This document shows, in pieces, positions 55,182-63,461 of a stretch of DNA of 64,000 bases. The position numbers were made by a program, and so were the translations under genes. The notes beneath the pieces were generated by a model. It saw only the letters and a program-made list of their open reading frames with translations. It had not been told where the DNA came from and ran no database searches. This DNA is from Bifidobacterium sp. ESL0763 (GTDB lineage Bacteria; Actinomycetota; Actinomycetes; Actinomycetales; Bifidobacteriaceae), in NCBI RefSeq assembly GCF_029433395.1, contig NZ_JAQTHW010000002.1:1178001-1242000 (forward strand), given 5' to 3'. How positions within the stretch are numbered: the stretch's first letter is position 1; the number at the start of each line of letters is the position of its first letter.

Positions 55182-55199
55182 GTACACCACATAGTGTAC
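55182..55199 (-). promoter_or_regulatory. Inverted repeat upstream of wag31
   Basis: GTACAC-N6-GTGTAC at 55182-55199 is a perfect 6-bp dyad in the 220-bp gap before wag31. It may be an operator or part of the promoter. Confidence 0.35.
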
Positions 55200-55343
55200 C
55201 CGCCATCCCGCCGAAACGGCGAGACGTGAGCCATCGCACGGGCCGGACCGGCGATGCGCGCACGCCGGCGATCGGCCGTCAACGGGCTGCGTCCGGAAAT
55301 CGAACCCGGCGACCGCGCCCCGCGTGGCCCAGACGAACATGAC

Positions 55344-55634
55344 TCAGACGAGCATGATGAGCACCTGCAGCACGGCCAGGGCGAACCAGAGCACCACCGG
55401 CGTGAAGTCCATGCCGGCGTTGCCCACGCGCATCACCGGGATGAAGCGGCGCAGCCAGCGCAGCGGCGGGTCGGTGAGCGCGTAGAAGACGTTGAAGATG
55501 GCCATCACCACGCGGTTCGGCCGCCACCTGGGCAGCAGCACGGCCACCCAGTCGATGATGACCCGGATGAAGAGCACGGTCATGTAGAGGCCGATGAGCC
55601 AGTTGATCAGCGCTTTGAGCAGGAAGAAGAGCAT
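55344..55634 (-). CDS. YggT-family membrane protein
   Basis: A 96-residue protein with two membrane helices (LINWLIGLYMTVLFIRVIID and VVLWFALAVLQVLIMLV) around the conserved DWVAVLLPRWRPNRVV and DPPLRWLRRFIPVMRVG loop. YggT/YlmG proteins are encoded between sepF and divIVA in many Gram-positives and affect division and envelope assembly. It follows sepF by six bases and is probably coupled. Confidence 0.9.
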   Translation of the reverse strand: MLFFLLKALINWLIGLYMTVLFIRVIIDWVAVLLPRWRPNRVVMAIFNVFYALTDPPLRWLRRFIPVMRVGNAGMDFTPVVLWFALAVLQVLIMLV

Positions 55635-55640
55635 GGGGCC

Positions 55641-56111
55641 TCAGAAGAGATCGGCGTCGGGGTCTTTGGTGTCCTCCACCTTGATCTTCACCTGCGAGGG
55701 GCTCAGCAGGAAGACCCTGGGAGTCACCCGCTCGATGGAGCCGCGCACGCCGAAGACGACGCCGGCGGAGAAGTCGACGATGCGGTAGGCCACGGATTCG
55801 GCCAGGCCGGTGAGGTTGAGGACCACGGGGATGCCGTCGCGCACGGCGCGGCCGACCTTCTGCGCCTCGTCGTAGGACTTGGGGCAGATGGTGGCAATGC
55901 GGCTGAGCCGGCCGGCCGGGAAGGTGTGGGAGCCATGGCTCGGCGCGGACTGGGCCGGCGCCGGGGACTGCTGGAGCACGGGGGTCACCGTGGCGTCGGA
56001 ATCGAAGTCGGTGGAGTCCGGCTCGTCGTCGATCATCTCGTCGTCCTCGTCGTCGTCGACCACGTCAGTCATGCCCAGATACGACATCGCCTTTTTCATA
56101 TACCCAGCCAT
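55641..56111 (-). CDS. sepF: Cell division protein SepF
   Basis: SepF anchors FtsZ filaments to the membrane, standing in for FtsA, which is absent. The 156 residues have an N-terminal amphipathic helix (MAGYMKKAMSYLGM), an acidic linker (DVVDDDEDDEMIDDE) and the SepF core (ICPKSYDEAQKVGRAVRDG, PVVLNLTGL, FSAGVVFGVRGSIERV). It lies 25 nt downstream of ftsZ. Confidence 0.95.
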   Translation of the reverse strand: MAGYMKKAMSYLGMTDVVDDDEDDEMIDDEPDSTDFDSDATVTPVLQQSPAPAQSAPSHGSHTFPAGRLSRIATICPKSYDEAQKVGRAVRDGIPVVLNLTGLAESVAYRIVDFSAGVVFGVRGSIERVTPRVFLLSPSQVKIKVEDTKDPDADLF

Positions 56112-56136
56112 AGCAAAGTCCTTTCACTCTTCTTGT

Positions 56137-57309
56137 TCAGCGCAGAAAATCGGGGATGTCCAGATCGCCGGGATCGTCCGGCGCGGAGGCCTGCGAGTCG
56201 TCCGGCAGCGGGACCGACTCGTCGGGCTGCGCGATCGTGGGGGCGTCGAGGTCGGGCAGCGTGCCCGTGGCCGGCTCGGCGGCGGCATCGGCCTGCCCCA
56301 GCGCGGGGACCTCGGCGGAGGCCAGTGTGGCGTCGTCCTTCTTCGACTCGGCGTCGAATCCGGCGGCGATGACGGTGACGCGCACCTCGTCGCCATAGGC
56401 GTCGTCGAGGGCGAGGCCCCAGATGATCTGGGCCTCGGGGTGGATGGCCTTGCGCACCAGCTCGGTGGCGTCGCTGGCCTCCTGCAGCTTCAGGTCGGTG
56501 GGGCCGGCGATATTGATGAGCGCGCCGTGGGCCCCCTCGATGCTCTCCTCCAGCAGCGGCGAGCTGATGGCGATCTCGGCGGCCTGGGTGGCGCGGTCCT
56601 CGCCGCGCGCCGAGCCGATGCCGAACAGCGCCGTGCCCGCGCCGCGCAGGATCGCGGTGACGTCGGAGAAGTCGACGTGGATGTAGGAGTTCATCGTGAT
56701 GAGGTCGGTGATGCCCTGCACGCCGGCCAGCAGCGCGGTGTCGGCGGTCTTGAAGGCGTCGACGATGCCGATGGTCTTGTCGGAAAGCTCCAGGAGACGG
56801 TCGTTGGGGATGACGATGAGCGCATCGACTTCCTTGCGCAGGTTCTCGATGCCCAGCTTGGCGCTGGCCGCGCGCTGCGGGCCCTCGAACTGGAAGGGCC
56901 TGGTGACCACGGCGATGGTGAGCGCGCCCTGCTGGTGCGCCGCGCGGGCCACGATGGGGCTGGCGCCCGTGCCGGTGCCGCCACCCTCGCCGCAGGTGAC
57001 GAAGACCATGTCGGCGCCCTTGAGCGCCTCCTCGATGTCGGACTGGTGGTCCTGGGCCGCCTTGGCGCCCTTCTCCGGGTCGGCTCCGGCGCCGAGGCCA
57101 CGGCTGGAATGATCGCTCAGCGAGATCTTCACATCCGCATCGCTGCGAAGCAAGTCCTTCGCGTCCGTATTGATCGCGACGAATTCAACGTTCTGCAAGC
57201 CTTCTGCGATCATGCGGTTGACGGCGTTGCCGCCGGCTCCGCCGACACCGACCACCTTGATGCTCGTCTTGTCGTTGAAATTGTCATTCTGGGCAATCTC
57301 GCTCACCAT
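56137..57309 (-). CDS. ftsZ: Cell division GTPase FtsZ
   Basis: The tubulin-like ring protein. The 390 residues have NDKTSIKVVGVGGAGGNAVN, the tubulin signature GGGTGTGASP (109-118), NDRLLE, the T7 synergy-loop region SDVTAILRGAGTALFGIG and a C-terminal peptide DLDIPDFLR that recruits SepF and partners. AGGAGACT precedes the ATG. It opens the second division block, 37 kb from mraZ. Confidence 0.97.
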   Translation of the reverse strand: MVSEIAQNDNFNDKTSIKVVGVGGAGGNAVNRMIAEGLQNVEFVAINTDAKDLLRSDADVKISLSDHSSRGLGAGADPEKGAKAAQDHQSDIEEALKGADMVFVTCGEGGGTGTGASPIVARAAHQQGALTIAVVTRPFQFEGPQRAASAKLGIENLRKEVDALIVIPNDRLLELSDKTIGIVDAFKTADTALLAGVQGITDLITMNSYIHVDFSDVTAILRGAGTALFGIGSARGEDRATQAAEIAISSPLLEESIEGAHGALINIAGPTDLKLQEASDATELVRKAIHPEAQIIWGLALDDAYGDEVRVTVIAAGFDAESKKDDATLASAEVPALGQADAAAEPATGTLPDLDAPTIAQPDESVPLPDDSQASAPDDPGDLDIPDFLR

Positions 57310-57339
57310 AGTCTCCTGTCACTTCACGGTTATGCCAAT

Positions 57340-57367
57340 TATTCTATCGCAGAACACGCCTACAATA
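57340..57367 (-). promoter_or_regulatory. Candidate ftsZ promoter
   Basis: On the minus strand TTATTG (57362-57367) and TAGAAT (57340-57345) stand 16 nt apart as -35 and -10 boxes, about 30 nt upstream of the start codon. This fits a dedicated ftsZ promoter after dusB. Confidence 0.4.
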
Positions 57368-57441
57368 AGACTATTTCCCGGTATGTACCACGGGTTTCTT
57401 TGATTTTTCGATGATTCCGTGATACACAGCCGCCGTTTCGC

Positions 57442-58755
57442 TCAGTAGCTGGCGTCCATCGGGTCGTCGCCGAAGAGCCGCTCGCGCTCCTCGTGGGTGG
57501 TGGTGCGCGAGTCGAACCAGCCGTAGGGCACATGCACCTTCTTGGCGTAGCGCACGCGGCCGCGCGGCTTGTCGACCACGCGCTCCGGGTAGGTGGTCGA
57601 GGGGTCGAGCCGGTCCATCACCTTTCTGACGTCGTCGAGCGTCTCGGATTCCATGAACTCGCGCCGGGTGGAGCCGCCGACCGGGAAGCCCTTGAGGTAC
57701 CAGGCGATGTGCTTGCGCAGGTCGTGCACGGCCATGCGCTCGTCGCCGTCGTAGAAGCGCACCAGCAGTTGGCCGTGGGCCATGATGATCCCGAAGACGC
57801 CGCCCAGGGTGGGGCTGAAGCGCTCGTCGGAGCCGGCGAAGGCGTGCTTGATGTCGGAGAAGAGCCACGGGCGGCCCTGGCAGCCACGGCCGATGGCGAC
57901 GCCGGCGCAACCGGTCTGACGCACCATCTCCAACGCGTCCTCGGCGCCCCAGATGTCGCCGTTGCCGAACACCGGCACGTCGACGGCGTCCACGAGCTCG
58001 GCGATGCGGCTCCAGTCGGAGTGGCCGCCATAGTATTCGGCGGTGGTGCGCGCGTGCAGCGTCACGGCGGCGCATCCCTCGTCCTCGGCGATGCGGGCCG
58101 CGTCGAGGAAGGTGGTGTGATCGGCGTCGATGCCCACGCGGATCTTGGCGGTCACCGGGATGTTCGCCTCGGCGCACACCGCCACCACGCGGTGGATGAG
58201 CTCGCGGAAGAGGTCCATCTTCCACGGCAGCGCCGAGCCTCCCCCGCGCTTGGTGACCTTGGGTACCGGGCAGCCGAAGTTGAGGTCGACGTGGTCGGCC
58301 AGGTCGCCGTCGACGACCATGCGCGCAGCCTGCGCGGTGATGTTGGGGTCGACGCCGTAGAGCTGCAGCGAGCGGATCTTCTCGGTAGGCGCGAAACGGC
58401 ACAGGCGCAGCGCCTTGGGGTTGCGGGCCACGAGCGCGCGGGCGGTGACCATCTCGGCGACGTAGAGCCCGTCGGGGCCGTAGGCGCGGCAGATCGAGCG
58501 GAACGGCCAGTTGGTCACACCCGCCATCGGAGAGAGGACCACCGGCGTTTCGACGTGGATGGGCCCCAGGTCGACCGGCGCGATCGCGGGCAGCGGCTTG
58601 CCGTCGTCGGGAGCCTCGTATTCGCCGGCCGCGGCGCTGGTCGCCTCCGGATCGAGCCCGGGCAGCGCCTTGAGCGCCTCGTCCCAGCCCTCGTCAAACC
58701 GCTGCCGCGCCTCGGAGTAGTCCACCCTCTTCAGCCATTCCTCAAAGTTCTTCAC
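57442..58755 (-). CDS. dusB: tRNA-dihydrouridine synthase
   Basis: A flavoprotein that reduces uridines in tRNA. The 437 residues have the TIM-barrel entrance SPMAGVTNWPFR, the catalytic Cys in LNFGCPVPKV, AKIRVG, FGNGDIW and GRGCQGRPWLF (FMN phosphate), and the C-terminal helical domain HIAWYLKGFP. The start is a GTG at 58755 behind AGGATAC. The ~50-residue N-terminal extension is uncommon. It lies downstream of the hairpin element at 58813. Confidence 0.92.
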   Translation of the reverse strand: MKNFEEWLKRVDYSEARQRFDEGWDEALKALPGLDPEATSAAAGEYEAPDDGKPLPAIAPVDLGPIHVETPVVLSPMAGVTNWPFRSICRAYGPDGLYVAEMVTARALVARNPKALRLCRFAPTEKIRSLQLYGVDPNITAQAARMVVDGDLADHVDLNFGCPVPKVTKRGGGSALPWKMDLFRELIHRVVAVCAEANIPVTAKIRVGIDADHTTFLDAARIAEDEGCAAVTLHARTTAEYYGGHSDWSRIAELVDAVDVPVFGNGDIWGAEDALEMVRQTGCAGVAIGRGCQGRPWLFSDIKHAFAGSDERFSPTLGGVFGIIMAHGQLLVRFYDGDERMAVHDLRKHIAWYLKGFPVGGSTRREFMESETLDDVRKVMDRLDPSTTYPERVVDKPRGRVRYAKKVHVPYGWFDSRTTTHEERERLFGDDPMDASY

Positions 58756-58812
58756 GTATCCTCTTATCCGCTTATCCGCTTGTTAAATTCAGTTCGCAAG
58801 ATCCGAACTGAC

Positions 58813-58990
58813 GTGGTTGGGGTCGGGATATACCATTCGCGACACGCTCCGGGCTGAGCCGTCAAGCAGGAAGTCCAGTGGACTTCCTGTAGGCTCAGTG
58901 AGCGCGAAGTATCGAGCGCGAAGGCAAAATCTCCGATTTTGCTCGGCCAAGTCTTTACGGTCTCGAACGGCATATCCCGACCCCAACCAC
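58813..58990 (-). repeat. Long hairpin element, copy 2 (with branched tip)
   Basis: 31-nt arms at 58813-58843 and 58960-58990 pair with three mismatches. On the minus strand two of them (arm positions 20 and 23) become G-U pairs, and position 28 is an A-G mismatch that copy 3 repeats. The shared core GACACGCTCC and TCGGCCAAGTCTTTACGGTC is split by an insert holding two further hairpins: CAGGAAGTCCA facing TGGACTTCCTG within CTGAGCC/GGCTCAG, and GCAAAATC facing GATTTTGC. In dusB transcripts it would be a leader structure ending 57 nt before the start codon. Confidence 0.8.
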
Positions 58991-59097
58991 TCAACCATAT
59001 TGATCTTTTATCCGCTTCCAAGCCGAAGCAGGTGCGCGCTCAATCGAAAGTACGAACCAGACAAATCCCGAAAGGAAAGAGCGGCTTGAAACGCTGA

Positions 59098-59189
59098 GTG
59101 CTCGGGGTCGGGATATGCGATGTCAGACCGTATGACTTGGCCGAGCGGCCCGGAGCGTGTCGGACATCGTATATCCCGACCCCGAGCAC
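59098..59189 (+). repeat. Long hairpin element, copy 3
   Basis: 31-nt arms (59098-59128 and 59159-59189) pair except for a G-U at position 20 and an A-G mismatch at 28; the 30-nt loop is the reverse complement of the core of copies 1 and 2. Copies 2 and 3 are therefore in opposite orientation, 107 bp apart. It begins 26 nt after the glyS stop codon, on the other strand, and may also end glyS transcription. Confidence 0.8.
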
Positions 59190-59215
59190 GTCGGTCCGGT
59201 TTTCGCGATTACTGC

Positions 59216-60736
59216 TTAGTAGAGCCCACCGGCTTCGGCGACCTTTACGGGGGCGGACTCGTCGACGCCAGACTCACGCGCGAAGTCGACGCCTCCGTCG
59301 GCCGCGGTGGTGCCGACGATCGAGGCCGGTCCCTCCGGGTAGCGCACGCGCTTCTCGCCGATGCGGTCGGCGACGTACTTGGCCACGTTGTCGAGGTCGA
59401 CGCGCTCCTGCTTCATGGAGTCGCGCTCGCGGATGGTCACGGCGTGGTCGTCGGCGGTGTCGAAGTCGACGGTGATGCACAGCGGGGTGCCGATCTCGTC
59501 CTCGCGGCGGTAGCGGCGGCCGATGGCACCGGCCTCGTCGTAGTCGATCATCCAGTCGTGCTGGCGCAGTTCGGCGGCCAGGTCGTGGGCGATGCCCTGC
59601 AGCGGAGCCTTCTTGCTCAGCGGGAAGACGGCGGCCTTGACCGGGGCCAGGCGCGGGTCGAGGCGCAGCACGGTGCGGCGGTCGACGCCGCCCTTGGTGT
59701 TGGGCGCCTCGTCGACGGCGTAGGCATCCACGAGGAAGGCCATGAGCGAGCGGGTCAGGCCCGCGGCCGGCTCGATGACGTAGGGGATGTACTTCTTGCC
59801 GTTGACCTGGTCGAAGTAGGCGAGGTCCTCGCCGGAGTGCTCCTGGTGGGCGGAGAGGTCGAAGTCGGTGCGGTTGGCCACGCCCTCGAGCTCGCCCCAG
59901 TCGCTGCCCTTGAAGCCGAACTTGTATTCGATGTCGACGGTGCGCTTGGAATAGTGCGCGAGCTTCTCGGCGGGGTGCTCGTAGTGGCGCAGGTTCTCCG
60001 GGTTGATGCCGAGGTCGGTGTACCAGCGGGTGCGGGTGTCGATCCAGTACTGGTGCCATTCCTCGTCGGTGCCGGGCTCGACGAAGAACTCCATCTCCAT
60101 CTGCTCGAACTCGCGGGTGCGGAAGATGAAGTTGCCGGGGGTGATCTCGTTGCGGAAGGACTTGCCCATGTTGGCGATGCCGAAGGGCGGCTTGCGGCGC
60201 GCGGAGGTCATCACGTTCTTGAAGTCCACGAAGATGCCCTGGGCGGTCTCCGGGCGCAGGTAGTGCAGCGAGTTGTCGTCGTCGACCGGGCCCAGGTGGG
60301 TGCGCAGCATCATGTTGAAGTCGCGAGGCTCGGTCCACTGGCCGCGGGTGCCGCAGTCGGGGCAGACGATGGACTTGAGGCCGTCCTCGGGCATCTTGTC
60401 GCCGTGCTTCTCGGCGTAGGACTCCTGCAGCTTGTCGGCGCGCTGGCGCTTGTGGCAGTTGAGGCATTCGATCAGCGGATCGTTGAAGACCTTGACGTGG
60501 CCGGAGGCCTCCCAGACGGCGGAGGGAAGAATAATAGAGGTGTCGACGCCGACGACGTCGCCGCGGGTGACGACCATCGAGCGCCACCATTCGCGCTTGA
60601 TGTTGTCCTTCAGCGCCACGCCCAGCGGGCCGTAGTCCCATGCGGAACGCGTGCCGCCGTAGATCTCCCCGGCGGGGAACACGAAACCACGGCGCTTGGC
60701 CAGCGACACCACTTCATCAAGTTTGGATTGAGACAC
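59216..60736 (-). CDS. glyS: Glycyl-tRNA synthetase (alpha2 type)
   Basis: Charges tRNA-Gly. The 506-residue class II enzyme has [18 protein letters not shown], a zinc-like CLNCHKRQ and [11 protein letters not shown] pair, motif 2 in [21 protein letters not shown], motif 3 in [10 protein letters not shown] and a C-terminal anticodon-binding domain ([20 protein letters not shown]). The GTG at 60736 is chosen because GGAAGGTG stands before it and the family N-terminus starts here. No T-box is seen upstream. Confidence 0.95.
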   Translation of the reverse strand: MSQSKLDEVVSLAKRRGFVFPAGEIYGGTRSAWDYGPLGVALKDNIKREWWRSMVVTRGDVVGVDTSIILPSAVWEASGHVKVFNDPLIECLNCHKRQRADKLQESYAEKHGDKMPEDGLKSIVCPDCGTRGQWTEPRDFNMMLRTHLGPVDDDNSLHYLRPETAQGIFVDFKNVMTSARRKPPFGIANMGKSFRNEITPGNFIFRTREFEQMEMEFFVEPGTDEEWHQYWIDTRTRWYTDLGINPENLRHYEHPAEKLAHYSKRTVDIEYKFGFKGSDWGELEGVANRTDFDLSAHQEHSGEDLAYFDQVNGKKYIPYVIEPAAGLTRSLMAFLVDAYAVDEAPNTKGGVDRRTVLRLDPRLAPVKAAVFPLSKKAPLQGIAHDLAAELRQHDWMIDYDEAGAIGRRYRREDEIGTPLCITVDFDTADDHAVTIRERDSMKQERVDLDNVAKYVADRIGEKRVRYPEGPASIVGTTAADGGVDFARESGVDESAPVKVAEAGGLY

Positions 60737-60944
60737 GACACACCTTCCGATTATTGGTTGAGAGTCCTGGAACGATATGGGGCCGATTTTATCGGCACAG
60801 CGTGACACACCGGACGCGTGGCGAAGCCGTTCGCGCACGGCGCGGGCCGTTGGTTGTCGTTCAGGACTTCTAGCGTTCATATCATAGGCGCGAAGGCGCG
60901 GACATATATATGGCATATGCATGCAGACGAGCGAAGGAGCCGGA

Positions 60945-61334
60945 ATGGCACAGAACAACGCAACGCAGATCGACCGCAACGCCGAGCGACAGGAGGTGCC
61001 CGTCGACGAGAAAACCGGCAAGCCCTACATCAACACCGTGGCGGCGCTGGCCATCGCTCCCAGCGGCACCGGCGCGGAGCTGAGCGAATACGTGGCGCAG
61101 GTGATCGACGTGATCCGCAGGTCCGGGCTGCCCTGCGAGACCAACGCGATGTTCACCAACATCGAAGGCGACCTCGACCAGGTGCTCGCCGTGGTGCGCG
61201 AGGCGAGCATGACGCTGGCCGGCAAGGGCTACCGCACCGGCGTGACGCTCAAGCTCGACATCCGCCCCGGCTTCGAGGGACAGATCCACGAGAAGCAGGA
61301 GCTCGTTGACAGGATTTTACGTCAAACGAAGTAA
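60945..61334 (+). CDS. MTH1187/YqgV-family thiamine-binding protein
   Basis: A 129-residue small ferredoxin-like protein of the DUF77 (thiamine-binding) family. It has the conserved [20 protein letters not shown] start, [20 protein letters not shown] and a TLKLDIRPG strand. The first ~27 residues are a variable extension. AAGGAG is five bases before the ATG at 60945. The family binds thiamine or pyrimidine; whether it does so here is not known. It precedes the LacI gene by 75 nt. Confidence 0.85.
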   Translation: MAQNNATQIDRNAERQEVPVDEKTGKPYINTVAALAIAPSGTGAELSEYVAQVIDVIRRSGLPCETNAMFTNIEGDLDQVLAVVREASMTLAGKGYRTGVTLKLDIRPGFEGQIHEKQELVDRILRQTK

Positions 61335-61409
61335 AAAACAGCCTAGTCAACACACGGCAATCCGTTCGCATACCGGGATTCCGGCCTTTGCCGGTCTATC
61401 AAAAGGTAT

Positions 61410-62474
61410 ATGTTTGAACACATGATAACGATGAAAAACGTGGCGGAGAAGGCGGGAGTCTCTATCTCCACCGTTTCGCTCGTACTCAACAACAGGGACG
61501 CCGGCCGCGTCAAAGCGAAGATCGCGGCAAATGTACGGCAAATCGCCGACGAGCTCGGATACAAGCCGAATCCGATGGCCCGCTCGCTGCGCACCAGCAA
61601 GACCGGCATCCTCGGCTTCGTGGCCGAGCAGATCCAGGACATTCCCTACACCTCCCAGACGCTGCAGGGCGCGCAGGACGCCGCGGGCCAGCTGGGCTAC
61701 ATCATCCTGCTGGTCGACACCGACGGGTCGGCGAGCCAGTCCGAGCAGACCTCGGCGCTGCAGCGCTACGGCATGGACGGCTTCCTCTATTCCAAGCCCT
61801 CCAGCCAGGTCACCGAGGTGCCCGAGGACCTGGTGCACTCACCGCTGGTGCTCATCTCCACCAACACCGTCGACAACCGCTTCCCCATCGTGGAGCCCAA
61901 CGAGTTCCTCGTTGGCTACGACGCCACCAAGAGGCTGCTCGACTCCGGCGCCAAGAAGATCGCCTACATCGGCAACACGAAGCCGACCATCGCCCAGGCC
62001 ACCAGGCTCGAAGGCTACCGCCGCGCGCTCAAGGAGGCCGGCACGCCCTTCGACAAGAAGCTGGTCACCAACGTCTCCAGCAACGAGGAGGCGCTCGCGA
62101 CGGTCTCGAAGCTCTTCGACGACGAGCACCCCGACGCCTTCTTCTGCTACGACGACGGCCGCTGCTGGTACGTCTACGAATGCGCGGCGCGGCGCGGGCT
62201 GACCGTGGGCAAGGACCTTTCGGTGATCGGCGTGGGCAACACCCCAATCATCACCCACACCTTCACCCCGAAGCTCACCACCATCGCCATGCCGAACTAC
62301 GAGATGGGCTACTGGGCGGTGTGCAAGCTCGTCTCGCTGATTGAGAAGCGCGCGCTGGGCGACCATCCCTTCCCCGACAACCTCGACAACCTGCCGCCGG
62401 TGGATTCGCCGATTCCCGCGCAGGTGCACTGCAAGCTCATCGACAACGACTCGGTGATCGGTTCGGGCAAGTGA
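61410..62474 (+). CDS. LacI-family transcriptional regulator
   Basis: A 354-residue sugar-responsive repressor. The LacI headpiece is MKNVAEKAGVSISTVSLVLN to KIAANVRQIADELGYKPN with hinge PMARSLRTSKTG, and the periplasmic-binding-protein-like core ends in VIGVGNTPII. Start is ATG 61410, AAAGG close by; 61422 is possible. No sugar genes lie next to it in the window, so its target is probably distant or global. It is convergent with uppS. Confidence 0.9.
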   Translation: MFEHMITMKNVAEKAGVSISTVSLVLNNRDAGRVKAKIAANVRQIADELGYKPNPMARSLRTSKTGILGFVAEQIQDIPYTSQTLQGAQDAAGQLGYIILLVDTDGSASQSEQTSALQRYGMDGFLYSKPSSQVTEVPEDLVHSPLVLISTNTVDNRFPIVEPNEFLVGYDATKRLLDSGAKKIAYIGNTKPTIAQATRLEGYRRALKEAGTPFDKKLVTNVSSNEEALATVSKLFDDEHPDAFFCYDDGRCWYVYECAARRGLTVGKDLSVIGVGNTPIITHTFTPKLTTIAMPNYEMGYWAVCKLVSLIEKRALGDHPFPDNLDNLPPVDSPIPAQVHCKLIDNDSVIGSGK

Positions 62475-62495
62475 TTCGGGCGAGTCAATAACGAT

Positions 62496-62588
62496 ATCCC
62501 CTCGCCGCGCGACCTTGGGCGGCGAGGGATGACGGCCGGCCGGCGACGGCGGCCATAAAGCCACGGCGGCACACCAACGCCGTGGCTT
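62496..62588. terminator. Two hairpins between lacI and uppS
   Basis: ATCCCCTCGCCGC pairs with GCGGCGAGGGAT (62496-62530, one bulge), and AAGCCACGGCG (62558-62568) pairs perfectly with CGCCGTGGCTT (62578-62588), followed by CGCTGTTT. They lie between convergent genes and probably terminate lacI. Confidence 0.75.
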
Positions 62589-62659
62589 CGCTGTTTCCTG
62601 GGGCTTGTTATCTCCGGGCTGCCTGTTTTATTCCCGAAGCCGCCTGCTCCCGGGACCCG

Positions 62660-63460
62660 TCATTTCTTCTTGGTCTTGACTCCCCCGAAACGGCGGTCGC
62701 GGTGCACGTAGTGGTCGATCGAGCGCCACAGCGCCTGCCGGCCGTAGTCCGGGAAGAGCTCCGGGGCGAAATCGAGTTCGGCGTAGGCGGCCTCCCATGG
62801 CAGGAAATTGGAGGTGCGCTGCTCGCCTGAGGTGCGGATGACCAGGTCGCAGTCGGGGATGTCGGGATTGTAGAGGTGCTCGGCGAGCATCCTCTCGGTG
62901 ACGCGGTCGCCGCTGATCCTGCCGTCGCGCACCTCGCGGGCGATGGCGGCCGCGGCGTCGGCGATCTCGGCCCGTCCGCCGTAGTTGATGCAGAAGACCA
63001 CGTCGATCGTTTTGTTGTGCTTGGTGCGCTCCATGGCGACCTCGAGCTCGTCGATCACCGATTTCCACAGGCGCGGCCGACGGCCCGACCAGCGCACGCG
63101 CACGCCCCAGTCGTCCATCTGCGCGACGCGGCGGTGGATGATGTCGCGCGAGAAGCCCATGAGGAAGCGGACCTCCTGCGGGCTGCGCTTCCAGTTCTCG
63201 GTGGAGAAGGTATAGAGGCTCAGGTAGCGCACGCCGGCCTCGATAGCGCCGGCGATGGTGTCGAAGACGACCGGTTCGGCGGCCTGGTGGCCATCGGTGC
63301 GAATCAGGCCGCGCTCCTGCGCCCAGCGTCCGTTGCCGTCCATGATCACGCCGATGTGACGGGGCACCTTCGCCTTGGGGAAGTCCGGTATGATCGCCGG
63401 GTCGGAGAACGGCGCCGCCGGAACGTCGAGGGACGTATAGTCCATGTGTTGAAAAGCCAT
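62660..63460 (-). CDS. uppS: Undecaprenyl diphosphate synthase
   Basis: UppS makes the C55 lipid carrier of cell-wall synthesis. The 266-residue cis-prenyltransferase shows HIGVIMDGNGRWAQERG (catalytic Asp), LYTFSTENWKRSP and RTSGEQRTSNFLPWEAAYAE, the binding motif of the family. The first ~30 residues are an extension. It starts one nucleotide after recO and is probably coupled to it. Confidence 0.96.
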   Translation of the reverse strand: MAFQHMDYTSLDVPAAPFSDPAIIPDFPKAKVPRHIGVIMDGNGRWAQERGLIRTDGHQAAEPVVFDTIAGAIEAGVRYLSLYTFSTENWKRSPQEVRFLMGFSRDIIHRRVAQMDDWGVRVRWSGRRPRLWKSVIDELEVAMERTKHNKTIDVVFCINYGGRAEIADAAAAIAREVRDGRISGDRVTERMLAEHLYNPDIPDCDLVIRTSGEQRTSNFLPWEAAYAELDFAPELFPDYGRQALWRSIDHYVHRDRRFGGVKTKKK

Positions 63461-63461
63461 A

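Noticed and set aside
60737..60944. T-box riboswitch before glyS
   Set aside because: No T-box sequence or specifier stem is seen in the leader.
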